Origin: Pedobacter glucosidilyticus
GTDB lineage: Bacteria > Bacteroidota > Bacteroidia > Sphingobacteriales > Sphingobacteriaceae
NCBI RefSeq assembly: GCF_002483235.1
Contig: NZ_DLHN01000017.1
Span: 261,905 to 325,904 of the forward strand
Direction of reading: 5' to 3'
Length of the DNA stretch: 64,000 nt
The notes below the pieces were generated by a model. The model did no database searches and was not told where the DNA came from. It saw nothing but the letters and a program-made list of their open reading frames with translations. Shown one piece after another: positions 8,841-18,434 of this stretch. Position numbers and translations under genes: made by a program. The stretch's first letter is position 1. Each line of letters opens with the position of its first letter.

Positions 8841-8862
8841 AAAGCGGTTATTAAGCCGCTTT
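8841..8862. terminator. Shared hairpin between convergent genes
   Basis: AAAGCGG (8841-8847) pairs with CCGCTTT (8856-8862) across an 8-base loop. It sits in the 31-base gap between the stop codons of the protease (plus) and the TonB-like gene (minus). T-rich flanks on both sides make it usable in either direction, though the runs are interrupted. Confidence 0.65.
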
Positions 8863-8867
8863 ATCCT

Positions 8868-9707
8868 TTATTTTTTCAGCGGTTCTGATATTTCTATAGT
8901 TTTAAAAGAGGTAAATTTAAAAGCCATAGTTTTACTGCTCTTCACTGAAATTTCATTGATAGAGCCTGATGACCATTTAGGAGACATAGCTAACAACCTT
9001 GTTATTTCTTCATCAAAACCAAAACCGCCAGGTCTTAACACTTTTATATTTGTTAAACTACCATCTTTATCTACAACAAAATTTACCATCACCACTTTTT
9101 CTAAGTCTTTGTTTAATGCTCCTGCAGGATATTGTAAATTTTTATTTAAAAAGCGCTCAAACTCTTTAACTCCGTTTGCAGGCTCGGCTTGATTATGATT
9201 TAATGTATAAACTGCATCTAAATTTTCAGGTAAGGGAGGGCTAAAAAGCTTAATTTTAAGGTCTGGATTATTGTTTTCTAAGGAAAATGTAATATTTAAT
9301 CTTCTATTTACACGTACTTTTTCGCCGTTTTTTACGCCGCTTTTCCATTTTTTAGCTAAGGATAACAATCTTTTAGCTTCCTCTCCAAGACCAGAGCCTT
9401 TAACATTTCTAGTTATAGAAATATCACTTAAACTCCCGTCTTTTTCTACTATAAAATCCAAATGAATTAATCCTACAATATTATTCTCTAAAGCATTTTT
9501 AGGATACTTAAGATTTTCTTTCATCAACTTTTCAAGCCCCTCCAAGCCATCCACATATACAGGGTTTTCATCTACTTGTACATAAACATAATCGGCTTTA
9601 CGATTAGCTTCTTTTTGTTGAGCGTAAAAATCATTTGCATTGGAGTAAGAAAAAGTTGATAACATAAAATATGTTATACAAGCTGTAGCCTTGATTAAAT
9701 TTTTCAT
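8868..9707 (-). CDS. Exported protein with two TonB-C-terminal-like domains
   Basis: Starting from the ATG at 9707, the product is 279 residues. It has a signal peptide ending near SYSNA and then two copies of a TonB-C-like unit. Copy one has YPKNALENNIVGLIHLDFIV with KDGSLSDISI. Copy two has YPAGALNKDLEKVVMVNFVV with KDGSLTNIKV. A longer frame from a TTG at 9734 would bury the signal peptide and is less likely. There is no N-terminal proline-rich spacer or ExbB/ExbD partner nearby, so this is not a standard energy transducer. It may bind partners in the periplasm, but its role is unknown. Confidence 0.8.
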   Translation of the reverse strand: MKNLIKATACITYFMLSTFSYSNANDFYAQQKEANRKADYVYVQVDENPVYVDGLEGLEKLMKENLKYPKNALENNIVGLIHLDFIVEKDGSLSDISITRNVKGSGLGEEAKRLLSLAKKWKSGVKNGEKVRVNRRLNITFSLENNNPDLKIKLFSPPLPENLDAVYTLNHNQAEPANGVKEFERFLNKNLQYPAGALNKDLEKVVMVNFVVDKDGSLTNIKVLRPGGFGFDEEITRLLAMSPKWSSGSINEISVKSSKTMAFKFTSFKTIEISEPLKK

Positions 9708-9798
9708 AAATAGGGTAATTGGTTTAAAAACCAAAGAAACATATTGTTTTCTAAAATATCAATAGTTAATACCTAAATTGCTTTTTTAAAAATCAGAT

Positions 9799-11199
9799 AT
9801 GAAAATAACCTTTCATGGTGCTGCGCAAACAGTTACGGGTAGCAAACATTTATTAGAGTTGGCCAATGGTAAAAAAATTCTTTTAGATTGTGGCATGTTC
9901 CAAGGGCATGGAAAACAAACTCAAGAATGGAATTTACATTTCGGTTTTCAACCTTCTGAGGTTGATTTTTTAGTCTTATCTCATGCACATATAGACCATT
10001 CTGGTTTAATACCTCGCTTAGTTGCAGAAGGTTTTACTGGCGATATTATTTGCACACCGGCTACCAGAGAGCTCTGTAAAATTATGCTTCAAGATGCTGC
10101 AAAAATTCAAGAGTCAGACGCTAAATTCATCAACAAAAAAAGAACAAAACTGAATAAAAATTTAGTAGAGCCACTTTATACTATGGAAGATGCTTTATTA
10201 GCACTTTCATTTTTTAAAAGGGTAAAATACAACCAGCCTTATACCATAACAGATGGTGTTGAACTTTTATTTACAGATGCTGGCCACATCATAGGCAGTG
10301 CGGCCGTACATTTAGATATTACAGAAAATAATAAAACCACTAAAATAACCTTTAGTGGCGATGTTGGCCGTTATAACGATTTACTGTTAAAATCTCCTGC
10401 CCCATTTAGACAAGCAGATTACGTTATCCTTGAAAGCACCTACGGAGATAGTTTACACGATACAACCATGCCAACAGAAGGTAAACTATTAGAAGTAATT
10501 CAAGACACCTGCATCCAAAGAAGAGGAAAAGTTATTATTCCTGCTTTTAGTGTTGGGCGCACCCAAGAAATACTATATGCGCTTAACAGTTTAGAATTAA
10601 AAGGCGTTTTGCCTAAGGCAAAATACTATGTAGATAGCCCTTTATCAGAAAAAGCTACTTTGGTGGTAAAAGCGCATCCTTGGAATTTTAACGATAAAGT
10701 ACAAGAGGTCTTAAAACATGATGATGATCCTTTTGATTTTGAAGGATTATCTTTTATTGAAGATACCGAAGCTTCTATAGCTTTAAATGAAGATCAAACA
10801 CCAATGGTTATTATTTCTGCATCGGGTATGGCTGAGGCTGGCAGGGTAAAACATCATATCAAAAACAATATAGAAAATCCAAATTGTACCGTCTTATTAG
10901 TGGGCTATAGTGAATCTGGCTCTTTAGCTGGGCGTTTAAAAAGTGGTGTTAACCCGGTATCTATCTTTGGCGACTACTATCAAGTAAATGCGAAAATAGT
11001 AAGTATACAAACCATGAGTGCCCATGGCGATCAAAAAGATTTAATCCGTTTTATCGAAAATCAAGATAAAATGCTCACCAAAAAAATATTTTTAGTACAC
11101 GGTGAGCCCGATACACAACAAATTTTTAAACAAAAATTGCATGAAAAAGGCTTTCAGAACATAGAAATACCCCATCGCCATCAAAGTTTTGAAATTTAA
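9799..11199 (+). CDS. MBL-fold/beta-CASP RNase-like metallohydrolase
   Basis: The 466-residue protein has a metallo-beta-lactamase core with the zinc motif SHAHIDHSG near residue 60, further ligands in DAGHIIGSAAVH and FSGDVGRY, and a beta-CASP domain. Later motifs are SASGMAEAGRVKHHI and MSAHGDQKDL. It also has the C-terminal RMMBL-like segment with LVHGEPD. This is the CPSF/YSH1-like family of ribonucleases present in many bacteria and archaea, which probably processes RNA in the cytoplasm. The gene is transcribed alone between a divergent TonB-like gene and pdhB. Confidence 0.9.
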   Translation: MKITFHGAAQTVTGSKHLLELANGKKILLDCGMFQGHGKQTQEWNLHFGFQPSEVDFLVLSHAHIDHSGLIPRLVAEGFTGDIICTPATRELCKIMLQDAAKIQESDAKFINKKRTKLNKNLVEPLYTMEDALLALSFFKRVKYNQPYTITDGVELLFTDAGHIIGSAAVHLDITENNKTTKITFSGDVGRYNDLLLKSPAPFRQADYVILESTYGDSLHDTTMPTEGKLLEVIQDTCIQRRGKVIIPAFSVGRTQEILYALNSLELKGVLPKAKYYVDSPLSEKATLVVKAHPWNFNDKVQEVLKHDDDPFDFEGLSFIEDTEASIALNEDQTPMVIISASGMAEAGRVKHHIKNNIENPNCTVLLVGYSESGSLAGRLKSGVNPVSIFGDYYQVNAKIVSIQTMSAHGDQKDLIRFIENQDKMLTKKIFLVHGEPDTQQIFKQKLHEKGFQNIEIPHRHQSFEI

Positions 11200-11243
11200 G
11201 CCACAGTTTGGTAAAAAATAGATTTCTAAGCACATAACACTAA

Positions 11244-11273
11244 TTGCAATTCAGGCAACAATATTTATATTTG
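11244..11273 (+). promoter_or_regulatory. pdhB promoter, Bacteroidota type
   Basis: TTG at 11244-11246 and TATATTTG at 11266-11273 are separated by 19 bases. This fits the Bacteroidota sigma-ABfr consensus (TTG, N17-21, TAnnTTTG) exactly. The start codon of pdhB follows 31 bases later. Confidence 0.7.
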
Positions 11274-11304
11274 CGTTCCGTAAATTCAGATTTAAGATAT
11301 AGTA

Positions 11305-12291
11305 ATGAGAGTAATACAATACAGAGAAGCACTTCGTGAAGCCATGAACGAAGAAATGCGCAAAGACGATAAAATTTTCTTAATGGGCGAAGAAGTTGCC
11401 GAGTACAACGGTGCTTACAAGGTTAGCCAAGGTATGCTTGATGAATTTGGTCCAAAAAGAATTATTGATACGCCTATTGCCGAGCTTGGTTTTGCTGGTA
11501 TTGCTATTGGTGCTGCCATGAATGGCTTACGCCCAATTGTAGAATTCATGACTTTTAACTTCTCTTTAGTTGCAATAGACCAAATTATTAATGGTGCAGC
11601 TAAAATGTTATCTATGTCTGGTGGTCAAATTTCTGTACCAATTGTTTTTAGAGGCCCTACTGGTAACGCTGGACAATTAGGCGCACAACACTCTCAAAAT
11701 TTCGAGAACTGGTTTGCTAACTGCCCTGGTTTAAAAGTGGTAGTTCCATCAAACCCTTATGATGCAAAAGGCTTATTAAAATCATCTATTATAGATCCAG
11801 ATCCGGTTATTTATATGGAGTCTGAGTTGATGTATGGCGATAAAGGAGAAGTCCCAGAAGAAGAGTATTACATAGAAATTGGTAAAGCAAAAGTTGTTAA
11901 AGAAGGAACCGATGTAACTATTGTTTCTTTCGGTAAAATGATGAGCAGAGTAATAGAACCTGCTGTAGAAGCATTAAATAAAGAAGGAATTAATGTAGAG
12001 GTAATAGACCTTAGAACCGTAAGGCCAATTGATTTTGAAACCATTTTAACTTCTGTTAAAAAAACAAACAGACTGGTAGTAGTTGAAGAGGCTTGGCCGC
12101 TAGCTTCTATTTCATCTGAAATAGCTTTCCACGTACAAAAAAATGCTTTTGATTATTTAGACGCACCAGTTTTACGTATCACTTGTGCTGATGTTCCTTT
12201 ACCTTATGCTCCTACGCTAATTGCAGCAAGTTTACCAAATGCAGACCGTGTTGTTAAAGCGGTTAAAGAAGTAATGTACATTAACAAATAA
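11305..12291 (+). CDS. pdhB: Pyruvate dehydrogenase E1 component, beta subunit
   Basis: The 328-residue protein is full length for the E1-beta family. Typical segments are GEEVAEYNGAYKVSQG, TPIAELGFAGIAIGAA, RGPTGNAGQLGAQHSQ and VVVEEAWPLASISSEIA. Together with E1-alpha it decarboxylates pyruvate using thiamine diphosphate and passes the acetyl group to E2. Neither the alpha subunit nor E2 is in this window, so the complex is encoded at scattered loci. It has its own promoter and a strong terminator, consistent with a monocistronic unit. A branched-chain keto acid E1-beta is the main alternative. Confidence 0.93.
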   Translation: MRVIQYREALREAMNEEMRKDDKIFLMGEEVAEYNGAYKVSQGMLDEFGPKRIIDTPIAELGFAGIAIGAAMNGLRPIVEFMTFNFSLVAIDQIINGAAKMLSMSGGQISVPIVFRGPTGNAGQLGAQHSQNFENWFANCPGLKVVVPSNPYDAKGLLKSSIIDPDPVIYMESELMYGDKGEVPEEEYYIEIGKAKVVKEGTDVTIVSFGKMMSRVIEPAVEALNKEGINVEVIDLRTVRPIDFETILTSVKKTNRLVVVEEAWPLASISSEIAFHVQKNAFDYLDAPVLRITCADVPLPYAPTLIAASLPNADRVVKAVKEVMYINK

Positions 12292-12307
12292 TCTTATTTA
12301 AAATTAT

Positions 12308-12346
12308 AAAAAAAGCCGAGTTGTGATGAACGACTCGGCTTTTTTT
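12308..12346 (+). terminator. Terminator of pdhB
   Basis: A 14-bp perfect stem pairs 12308-12321 with 12333-12346, with core GCCGAGT/ACTCGGC and flanking A7/T7. It follows the pdhB stop by 16 bases. The A/T runs on both sides would allow function in either direction. Confidence 0.92.
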
Positions 12347-12428
12347 GTGCTTTTTATTTCTGTCTTGTATCAACTTAACAGCCAAAATTTTGTTTACATT
12401 TATATAAAACCAATGAAACCTGTTTGAT

Positions 12429-12845
12429 ATGCAAGAAATGAACAGACCAGTAAGAGTTTTAGTTGCCAAAGTTGGCTTAGATGGGCATGACCGTGGAGCA
12501 AAAATAATAGCCACGTCTTTAAGAGATGCCGGTATGGAGGTTATTTATACAGGCTTAAGGCAAACGCCAGAAATGGTTGTGAATGCTGCTTTACAAGAGG
12601 ATGTGGATGCTATAGGCGTATCTATATTATCTGGTGCACACATGACTGCTTTTCCTAAAATCATCAGTTTGATGAAAGAAAAAGGTATGGATGATGTATT
12701 GGTTACAGGTGGCGGCATTATTCCTGATGAAGATATGCAAGCGCTCAGGAAAATAGGTGTTGGCGAATTATTTCCACCGGGGACCAATACCCTAGCCATT
12801 GTAAATTATATTAAAGACTGGGTTTTAACACATAGAGACTTTTAA
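12429..12845 (+). CDS. Stand-alone cobalamin (B12)-binding domain protein, mutase small-subunit type
   Basis: The 138-residue protein is nothing but a B12-binding domain. It has the base-off motif DGHDRG (D18, H20, G23), then SILSGAH and VTGGGIIPDED. It matches the C-terminal domain of methylmalonyl-CoA mutase, or the small subunit of two-piece acyl-CoA mutases such as the 2-hydroxyisobutyryl-CoA type. It should hold adenosylcobalamin for a separate catalytic subunit, which is not in this window. The crotonase gene starts 2 bases after its stop, so the two are almost certainly co-expressed. The product could equally be a methylmalonyl-CoA mutase subunit. Confidence 0.88.
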   Translation: MQEMNRPVRVLVAKVGLDGHDRGAKIIATSLRDAGMEVIYTGLRQTPEMVVNAALQEDVDAIGVSILSGAHMTAFPKIISLMKEKGMDDVLVTGGGIIPDEDMQALRKIGVGELFPPGTNTLAIVNYIKDWVLTHRDF

Positions 12846-12847
12846 TC

Positions 12848-13624
12848 ATGAAAAACTATATTAATCTACTTACCGATATACAAAACAACATTCTTTATTT
12901 AACCATCAATAGAGAAGAGAAACTTAATGCGCTTAATAAAGATACTTTAGCAGAAATACATGATTGTTTGATAGCCGTATTAAATAATGATTTAATAAAA
13001 GGTATCATCATTACCGGTAAAGGTGAAAAAGCTTTTGTTGCTGGCGCCGATATTAAAGAATTTTCTGATTTTAATGTACAACAAGGTAAAAATTTAGCTA
13101 AAGAAGGTCAAACAAAGGTTTTTGATTTAATTGCTAACTGTAAGAAACCTGTTATCGCAGCCATTAATGGCTTTGCTTTGGGTGGTGGGTTAGAATTAGC
13201 TATGGCTTGCCATATCAGAATAGCATCGCAAAATGCTAAACTTGGGCTTCCGGAAGTTAGTTTGGGATTAATTCCAGGTTATGGCGGTACTCAAAGGCTA
13301 ACAGAACTAGTGGGCAAAGGAAAAGCTTTTGAAATGATTTTAACAGCCGATATGATTTCTGCAGAAGAAGCTGAAAAAATTGGCTTGATAAATTATGTGG
13401 TAACAGCAGCAGATTTATTACCAAAAGTAACGGCTATGATGCAAAAAATACTGAGTCGCTCGCCAGAAGCTATTGCAGCAGCCTTACAAGCTATAAATGC
13501 TTTTAACCATAGCCAAAGTGGTTATGACGCAGAGATACAAGCTTTTGGAAACTGCTTCTCTAGCCAAAACTTTAAAGAAGGCGTAACAGCATTTTTAGAA
13601 AAGCGTAAGCCTAAATTTCACTAA
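12848..13624 (+). CDS. Enoyl-CoA hydratase/isomerase (crotonase family)
   Basis: This 258-residue protein is a full-length crotonase. It has the oxyanion-hole segment KAFVAGADIKEF (residues 61-72). Both catalytic glutamates of true hydratases are present: E116 in ALGGGLELAMAC and E136 in LGLPEVSLG, followed by IPGYGGTQR. It should add water to 2-enoyl-CoA thioesters in fatty or branched-chain acid breakdown. The tight coupling to the B12-binding domain suggests a role in an acyl-CoA rearrangement or propionate-type route, which is inference. Confidence 0.92.
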   Translation: MKNYINLLTDIQNNILYLTINREEKLNALNKDTLAEIHDCLIAVLNNDLIKGIIITGKGEKAFVAGADIKEFSDFNVQQGKNLAKEGQTKVFDLIANCKKPVIAAINGFALGGGLELAMACHIRIASQNAKLGLPEVSLGLIPGYGGTQRLTELVGKGKAFEMILTADMISAEEAEKIGLINYVVTAADLLPKVTAMMQKILSRSPEAIAAALQAINAFNHSQSGYDAEIQAFGNCFSSQNFKEGVTAFLEKRKPKFH

Positions 13625-13765
13625 TGAGATTTTAAATATTTTTATAATTAAAAATAAAGTATCTAAAATTAATTATGTAGAATTATTTTCCCATTTAAAA
13701 TAAATATCTATATTCGCTTATAAGAAACTTGTTAAAAGTTGCTATTCTGGTAAGTAAATACAGAT

Positions 13766-15196
13766 ATGAAAAAAATACTAATCGTTGATGATGAAGTTAA
13801 CATTGGACTACTTCTCTCTAAATTCCTATCAAGAAACGGTTTTGAGATAAAGACTGCAACTTCAGGAACTTCAGCATTTGATATCCTCAGTAAAGAAACC
13901 TTTAACCTAGTACTTTGCGATTTTAGGTTAGAAGATACAGATGGAAGAGAAGTATTAAAAAAAATCAAATTACTTTATCCTAGAACAGGTGTTATCATCA
14001 TCACCGGTTATTCTGATATAAAATTAGCTGTAGAACTTATTAAAATGGGTGCTTATGATTATATCACAAAGCCACTTTATCCTGATGAGATTTTAAACAC
14101 CATCAATAAAGCCATTGAAACTCAGCAAGCTTTAAATGAGGAATTAGACAATCCTACACCTGTTACTACTGAAACCTCTAAATCAAAGGAACCTAAAAAA
14201 ATTTCGGGAGGTTTTGATGAATATGTAATAGGACAAAGCTCTGCAGCTAAAGAATTAATGAGGCAAATAGAACTTGTAGCCCCTACCAATTATAGCGTTA
14301 TTTTAATTGGAGAAAGCGGAACGGGTAAAGAGTCTGTAGCTAAAAGCATCCACATGAAAAGTAATAGAAGAGATAAGCCTTTTATTGCCATGGATTGCGG
14401 TTCTTTAACCAAAGAGTTAGCAGGTTCAGAATTTTTTGGACACGAAAAAGGTTCTTTCACAGGTGCATTATACACCAAAATTGGTCATTTTGAAATGGCA
14501 AATGGAGGCACTTTATTTTTAGATGAAGTGGGAAACCTTTCCTATGAAATACAAGCCGCCTTATTAAGAACTGTACAAGAAAGAAAAGTAAAAAGAATTG
14601 GCTCTACAAAAGAAATAGATTTAGACGTAAGAATCATAGTAGCTACCAATGAAAACTTAATTGATGCTATAGCTAAAGGTAAATTTAGAGAAGATTTATA
14701 CCACAGATTTAATGAGTTTGGCATTTATATGCCTCCTTTAAGAGAAAGAGGCAAAGATATACTCATTTTTGCTGAACACTTTTTAAGTGCCGCCAATGCA
14801 GAACTTAATCGTGATGTTAAAGGTTTTAGTGAAGAGGTAGAAGAATGTATTCTTACCTACACCTGGCCAGGCAACGTAAGAGAGCTTAAAAATGTGATGC
14901 GTAGAGCTGTTTTACTAACAGAAGGAGACTATATTTTACTTAAAGCTTTACCGCTAGAAATATCCACTTTTACAAAGTTATCAGCACTAGAGAACATTTT
15001 AGATAAACCAGCAGGTGGCGGAGAAGGTAGAAGAGAAAGAAAACTCGACTTAAAAAATGCTGCCTTAGAAGCTGAATACGAAACCATATTAAAAGTACTT
15101 AAGGAAGTAAATTTTAACAAAACCAAAGCTGCTAAACTTTTAAATATTGACAGGAAAACGCTTTATAATAAAATGAAAGCCATTAATCTAGAATAA
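13766..15196 (+). CDS. Sigma-54-dependent response regulator (NtrC family)
   Basis: The 476-residue protein has three domains. The receiver (1-120) has D8/D9, phospho-acceptor D52, T80 and K102. The AAA+ ATPase (about 150-390) has Walker A GESGTGKE and the sigma-54 contact loop GSFTGA at 229-234, a Ser variant of GAFTGA. It also has GGTLFLDEVG and the sensor segment YTWPGNVRELKN. The C-terminal Fis-type helix-turn-helix is NKTKAAKLLNIDRKTLYNKM. It should activate sigma-54 promoters on phosphorylation. The next gene, a large kinase, begins on the very next base after its stop, so they form one transcription unit. Confidence 0.93.
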   Translation: MKKILIVDDEVNIGLLLSKFLSRNGFEIKTATSGTSAFDILSKETFNLVLCDFRLEDTDGREVLKKIKLLYPRTGVIIITGYSDIKLAVELIKMGAYDYITKPLYPDEILNTINKAIETQQALNEELDNPTPVTTETSKSKEPKKISGGFDEYVIGQSSAAKELMRQIELVAPTNYSVILIGESGTGKESVAKSIHMKSNRRDKPFIAMDCGSLTKELAGSEFFGHEKGSFTGALYTKIGHFEMANGGTLFLDEVGNLSYEIQAALLRTVQERKVKRIGSTKEIDLDVRIIVATNENLIDAIAKGKFREDLYHRFNEFGIYMPPLRERGKDILIFAEHFLSAANAELNRDVKGFSEEVEECILTYTWPGNVRELKNVMRRAVLLTEGDYILLKALPLEISTFTKLSALENILDKPAGGGEGRRERKLDLKNAALEAEYETILKVLKEVNFNKTKAAKLLNIDRKTLYNKMKAINLE

Positions 15197-18010
15197 ATGT
15201 TTAAAATTAACCTCTCATTTTTAAAATCTAGAAAAGGGTTTGATATTCCTATTCCCTATTTTCTTGCGGTTTTTACTTTATGTATCATCCCGTTTGTACT
15301 CTCGGTATTGCAACTAGATATTAATTTGCTGGGTTATCATATCATCTCTTTTGAAAACAATCAAAATTTTAAAAATATCCAATTAGGCAAAGCCTTTAAC
15401 ACTGCTTGGATTTTATTTAGCGTTGCAACAGGTATTTTTACTTGCATTTTAACACTTATTGATTTTAAAGTTAAAAAAGATATATCCGCCCCTATCATTG
15501 GGTTGGTTTTAATAAGTACAGCTATCATAGACCTTTTACATCTTTTGGTTGCAGCAAATCTTATTAAATTATCTATCAATTATAACGAAGCTTTATATGT
15601 TACCTGGTTTGCAAGCAGGTTATTACAGGTTGTATTACTAATTTTAGGTACTAGCTTAATTCTAACCATTAAAACAAAAACCATTAGAAAATTAGAACAA
15701 AAAGCTAAACTATTACAATTATTAGCACTCTTGTTTGCGGTTATAACTATTCTGGTTATTTGCTATTTATTCACTTTAACATCAGTATCAAACTATTTTA
15801 TTTCAACAAGTTCTTTTCTTATACACCCAACAGAATTATTCATCATAGGGTTGTTTTTTTTATGGGGCTCTGTTATCATGCCTAATGTTATAAAAGCAAA
15901 TCCAAGTATTTTTTCTCAACTTTTAGTTTTAAGCATGATACCTGCAATTTTTGCAGCCGTACACATGTCTATTGCTGCCTTTCCTTTTGATGCTAACTAT
16001 AATGTAGCGCAGTTTCTAAGGCTAATTACTTATTTTATCCCTTTAACTGGTATTAGCTTAAACTATTCTAGAAGTATTTCTAAACAACATCAAATCAATT
16101 TAAAACTGGATAGAGAAATTCAAGAAAAGAAAAAAATACAGCAAGACTTAGAAAGCAGACAAAATTTATTAAAATACGCCGAGTCTATGGCAAATATGGG
16201 TAGCTGGGAGATACAAATAGCTACTGATAAAATGATGTGGTCTGATGCTCTTTATGACGTCTTAAATTTGCATCCTCTAAAAACAAAACCCACCATACAG
16301 GCTATTCTTTATTTGCTACAAGAAACTGATAAAAGCAATTTTTTACAAACTTTAGAAAACTGTAAGAAAAAGCATGGCTCTTTTCAATTAGAGTATCAAA
16401 TATTAGATAAAAAAACAGAAAAACTACGCTTTTTACAAATAAAAGGGCAATATATCCAAACGGAAAATAAAATTATAGGAACTATTTTAGATGTTACTAA
16501 ACTTAAAGAAGCAACTTTTAAACTAGAACAAAATGAAGCTATTTTAAAAGAAGCAGAATCTATCTCTCATAACGGAAGTTTTGAATGGAATGAAAGTACA
16601 AACGACATCTTTTGGTCTGATGAGCTTTACAGAATACATGGTTTAGACCCTGAAAATATAAAACTAGATTTTGGATTTTATCAAACATTAATCCATCCCG
16701 AAGACCTTGAGCGTTGCAAATCTGTCATTGAAAAAGCCTATAATCTAAAGCGTAATTTTGTTATCGAGTATCGTGTAATTAGACCTAATAAGGAAGTAAG
16801 ATTTTTATACGGAACAGCAAAAATTATTACAGATGATAAAACACCTTTAACTAAAGTTTTAGGTACCATACAAGATATTACTGAGCTTAAAAATACTGCT
16901 ATCTTACTAGAAAAAACAGAAAGTATTTATAAGACTATTGCTAAAAATGTTCCAGACTCGGCCGTTATTATGTTTGATAAGGATTATAAACTCATCCTAT
17001 TAGATGGCCCAATAGTAAAAGATTTAAATTTTAAAACACAACCCATCATTGGCATTTCTGTAAAAGATTTATATCATGATGATTTTGCAGAAAAAATCAA
17101 AAAATCTCTTGACAAAGCCTTTTCAGGTCTTGAAATTTCTTTTGAAAAAGAAGAAAATAATAGATTTTATAAAATAGACTATGTGCCTGTTAAAAACATT
17201 GCCGGAGAGATTTTTAGCGTTATGGTAGTTAAACACGATATTTCGGAGATTAAAGCTACTCAAAAAGATTTGGAGTCTAAAGTAGAAGAATTAAATAGGT
17301 CTAACCAAGATTTAGAGCAATTTGCCTACGTAGCCTCTCATGATTTACAAGAACCTTTAAGAAAAATTAGAGCCTTTGGAGATCGTCTTCAAAATAAATA
17401 TGCTCAAGAAATTTCTGAAGAAGGCTTAGATTACATTAAAAGAATGCAAAACGCATCTGAAAGGATGCAGATACTTATAGATGATTTACTAACCTATTCT
17501 AGAGTAACGCGTGGAGACGAAGGCTTTATCCAGGTAGATTTATATGAGCAAATTCAAATGACATTAGAAAATTTAGAATATGCCATTGAAAAAAAGGGTG
17601 TAACCATAGATATTATGGTAAATCATGCTATAAAAGGTATTCCAAGCTTAATAAGGCAGCTCTTCCAAAACCTATTTAGCAATGCCATTAAATTTAGTAA
17701 AGAAAATGTTAAACCTGTTATAGAAGTAAAATCAGAAATTATAAACGGAATTTCACTAAAACTACCTGGCATTTATCCTCATAAAGATTATTGTGTAATT
17801 AAAATAAAAGATAATGGTATTGGTTTTAACCCTGAATATGCCGATAAAATTTTTGCACTCTTTCAAAGGCTTCATACCAGAAATGAATATGAAGGAACAG
17901 GCATAGGCTTAGCCGTTTGTAAAAAAATAGTGGAAAAACACGAAGGCTTTATACTTGCAGATAGCAAGCCTGATGAAGGAACCATTTTTACCATTATATT
18001 ACCTTATTAA
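15197..18010 (+). CDS. Membrane-bound multi-PAS sensor histidine kinase with MASE-like input domain
   Basis: The 937-residue protein begins with about eight membrane segments (residues 20-300) resembling MASE3-type sensory domains (IDLLHLL, TWFASRLL). A coiled linker follows at about 300-325, then three PAS/PAC modules. The first is at about 335-445, the second at 460-575 (ending GTIQDITELKNT) and the third at 580-690. The dimerisation domain has H715 in VASHDLQEPLRKIRAFG, a bacteriophytochrome-type H-box. The ATPase has N-box LFQNLFSNAIKFS, DNGIGF, and GTGIGLAVCKKIVEKHEG. It should autophosphorylate and pass phosphate to one or more receivers encoded on either side. The ligand is unknown. 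Confidence 0.92.
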   Translation: MFKINLSFLKSRKGFDIPIPYFLAVFTLCIIPFVLSVLQLDINLLGYHIISFENNQNFKNIQLGKAFNTAWILFSVATGIFTCILTLIDFKVKKDISAPIIGLVLISTAIIDLLHLLVAANLIKLSINYNEALYVTWFASRLLQVVLLILGTSLILTIKTKTIRKLEQKAKLLQLLALLFAVITILVICYLFTLTSVSNYFISTSSFLIHPTELFIIGLFFLWGSVIMPNVIKANPSIFSQLLVLSMIPAIFAAVHMSIAAFPFDANYNVAQFLRLITYFIPLTGISLNYSRSISKQHQINLKLDREIQEKKKIQQDLESRQNLLKYAESMANMGSWEIQIATDKMMWSDALYDVLNLHPLKTKPTIQAILYLLQETDKSNFLQTLENCKKKHGSFQLEYQILDKKTEKLRFLQIKGQYIQTENKIIGTILDVTKLKEATFKLEQNEAILKEAESISHNGSFEWNESTNDIFWSDELYRIHGLDPENIKLDFGFYQTLIHPEDLERCKSVIEKAYNLKRNFVIEYRVIRPNKEVRFLYGTAKIITDDKTPLTKVLGTIQDITELKNTAILLEKTESIYKTIAKNVPDSAVIMFDKDYKLILLDGPIVKDLNFKTQPIIGISVKDLYHDDFAEKIKKSLDKAFSGLEISFEKEENNRFYKIDYVPVKNIAGEIFSVMVVKHDISEIKATQKDLESKVEELNRSNQDLEQFAYVASHDLQEPLRKIRAFGDRLQNKYAQEISEEGLDYIKRMQNASERMQILIDDLLTYSRVTRGDEGFIQVDLYEQIQMTLENLEYAIEKKGVTIDIMVNHAIKGIPSLIRQLFQNLFSNAIKFSKENVKPVIEVKSEIINGISLKLPGIYPHKDYCVIKIKDNGIGFNPEYADKIFALFQRLHTRNEYEGTGIGLAVCKKIVEKHEGFILADSKPDEGTIFTIILPY

Positions 18011-18015
18011 TTTAA

Positions 18016-18423
18016 ATGAGTAAAGAAAATATAAGCAATGCTATTTGGATTGTTGAAGACGACCCAGATGATAGATTGATGCTAAAAGAGGCTTTTAAAG
18101 AGTTTAATTATATCAAACCTTTGGTGTTTTTTGAAGATGGAGAGAAAATTATTGAAATTCTTAAAAAAAAGCGTCATAAGCCAAGGCCCAATCTTATTCT
18201 TCTTGATTTAAATATGCCCAAAATTAATGGCCGCCAAGTATTAGCCTTTATTAAAGAACATGAAAAAACAAAAAATATACCGGTAGTAATTTTTACTACC
18301 TCCAGAAGTGAACAAGAAAAAACAGATAGTTTAAAAATGGGCGCTAGTGATTTCATCACTAAACCTTACAAGTTTAACGAAATGCTTAAAATAGCCGGAG
18401 ATTTAATAAAATCATACGGATAA
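18016..18423 (+). CDS. Single-domain response regulator (CheY/Rcp1-like)
   Basis: This 135-residue stand-alone receiver carries acidic pocket residues in VEDDPDDR (D15, D16). The phospho-acceptor is D64 in LLDLNMPKINGR, followed by the switch Thr in IFTTSRSEQ and the conserved Lys in FITKPYKF. Small Rcp1-type receivers act as phosphate shuttles for phytochrome-like kinases, which matches the H-box style of the kinase encoded 5 bases upstream. It has no output domain, so it must act on a partner. The neighbouring NtrC-type regulator or the REC-PAS-kinase are candidates. Confidence 0.92.
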   Translation: MSKENISNAIWIVEDDPDDRLMLKEAFKEFNYIKPLVFFEDGEKIIEILKKKRHKPRPNLILLDLNMPKINGRQVLAFIKEHEKTKNIPVVIFTTSRSEQEKTDSLKMGASDFITKPYKFNEMLKIAGDLIKSYG

Positions 18424-18434
18424 TACATAATAAT

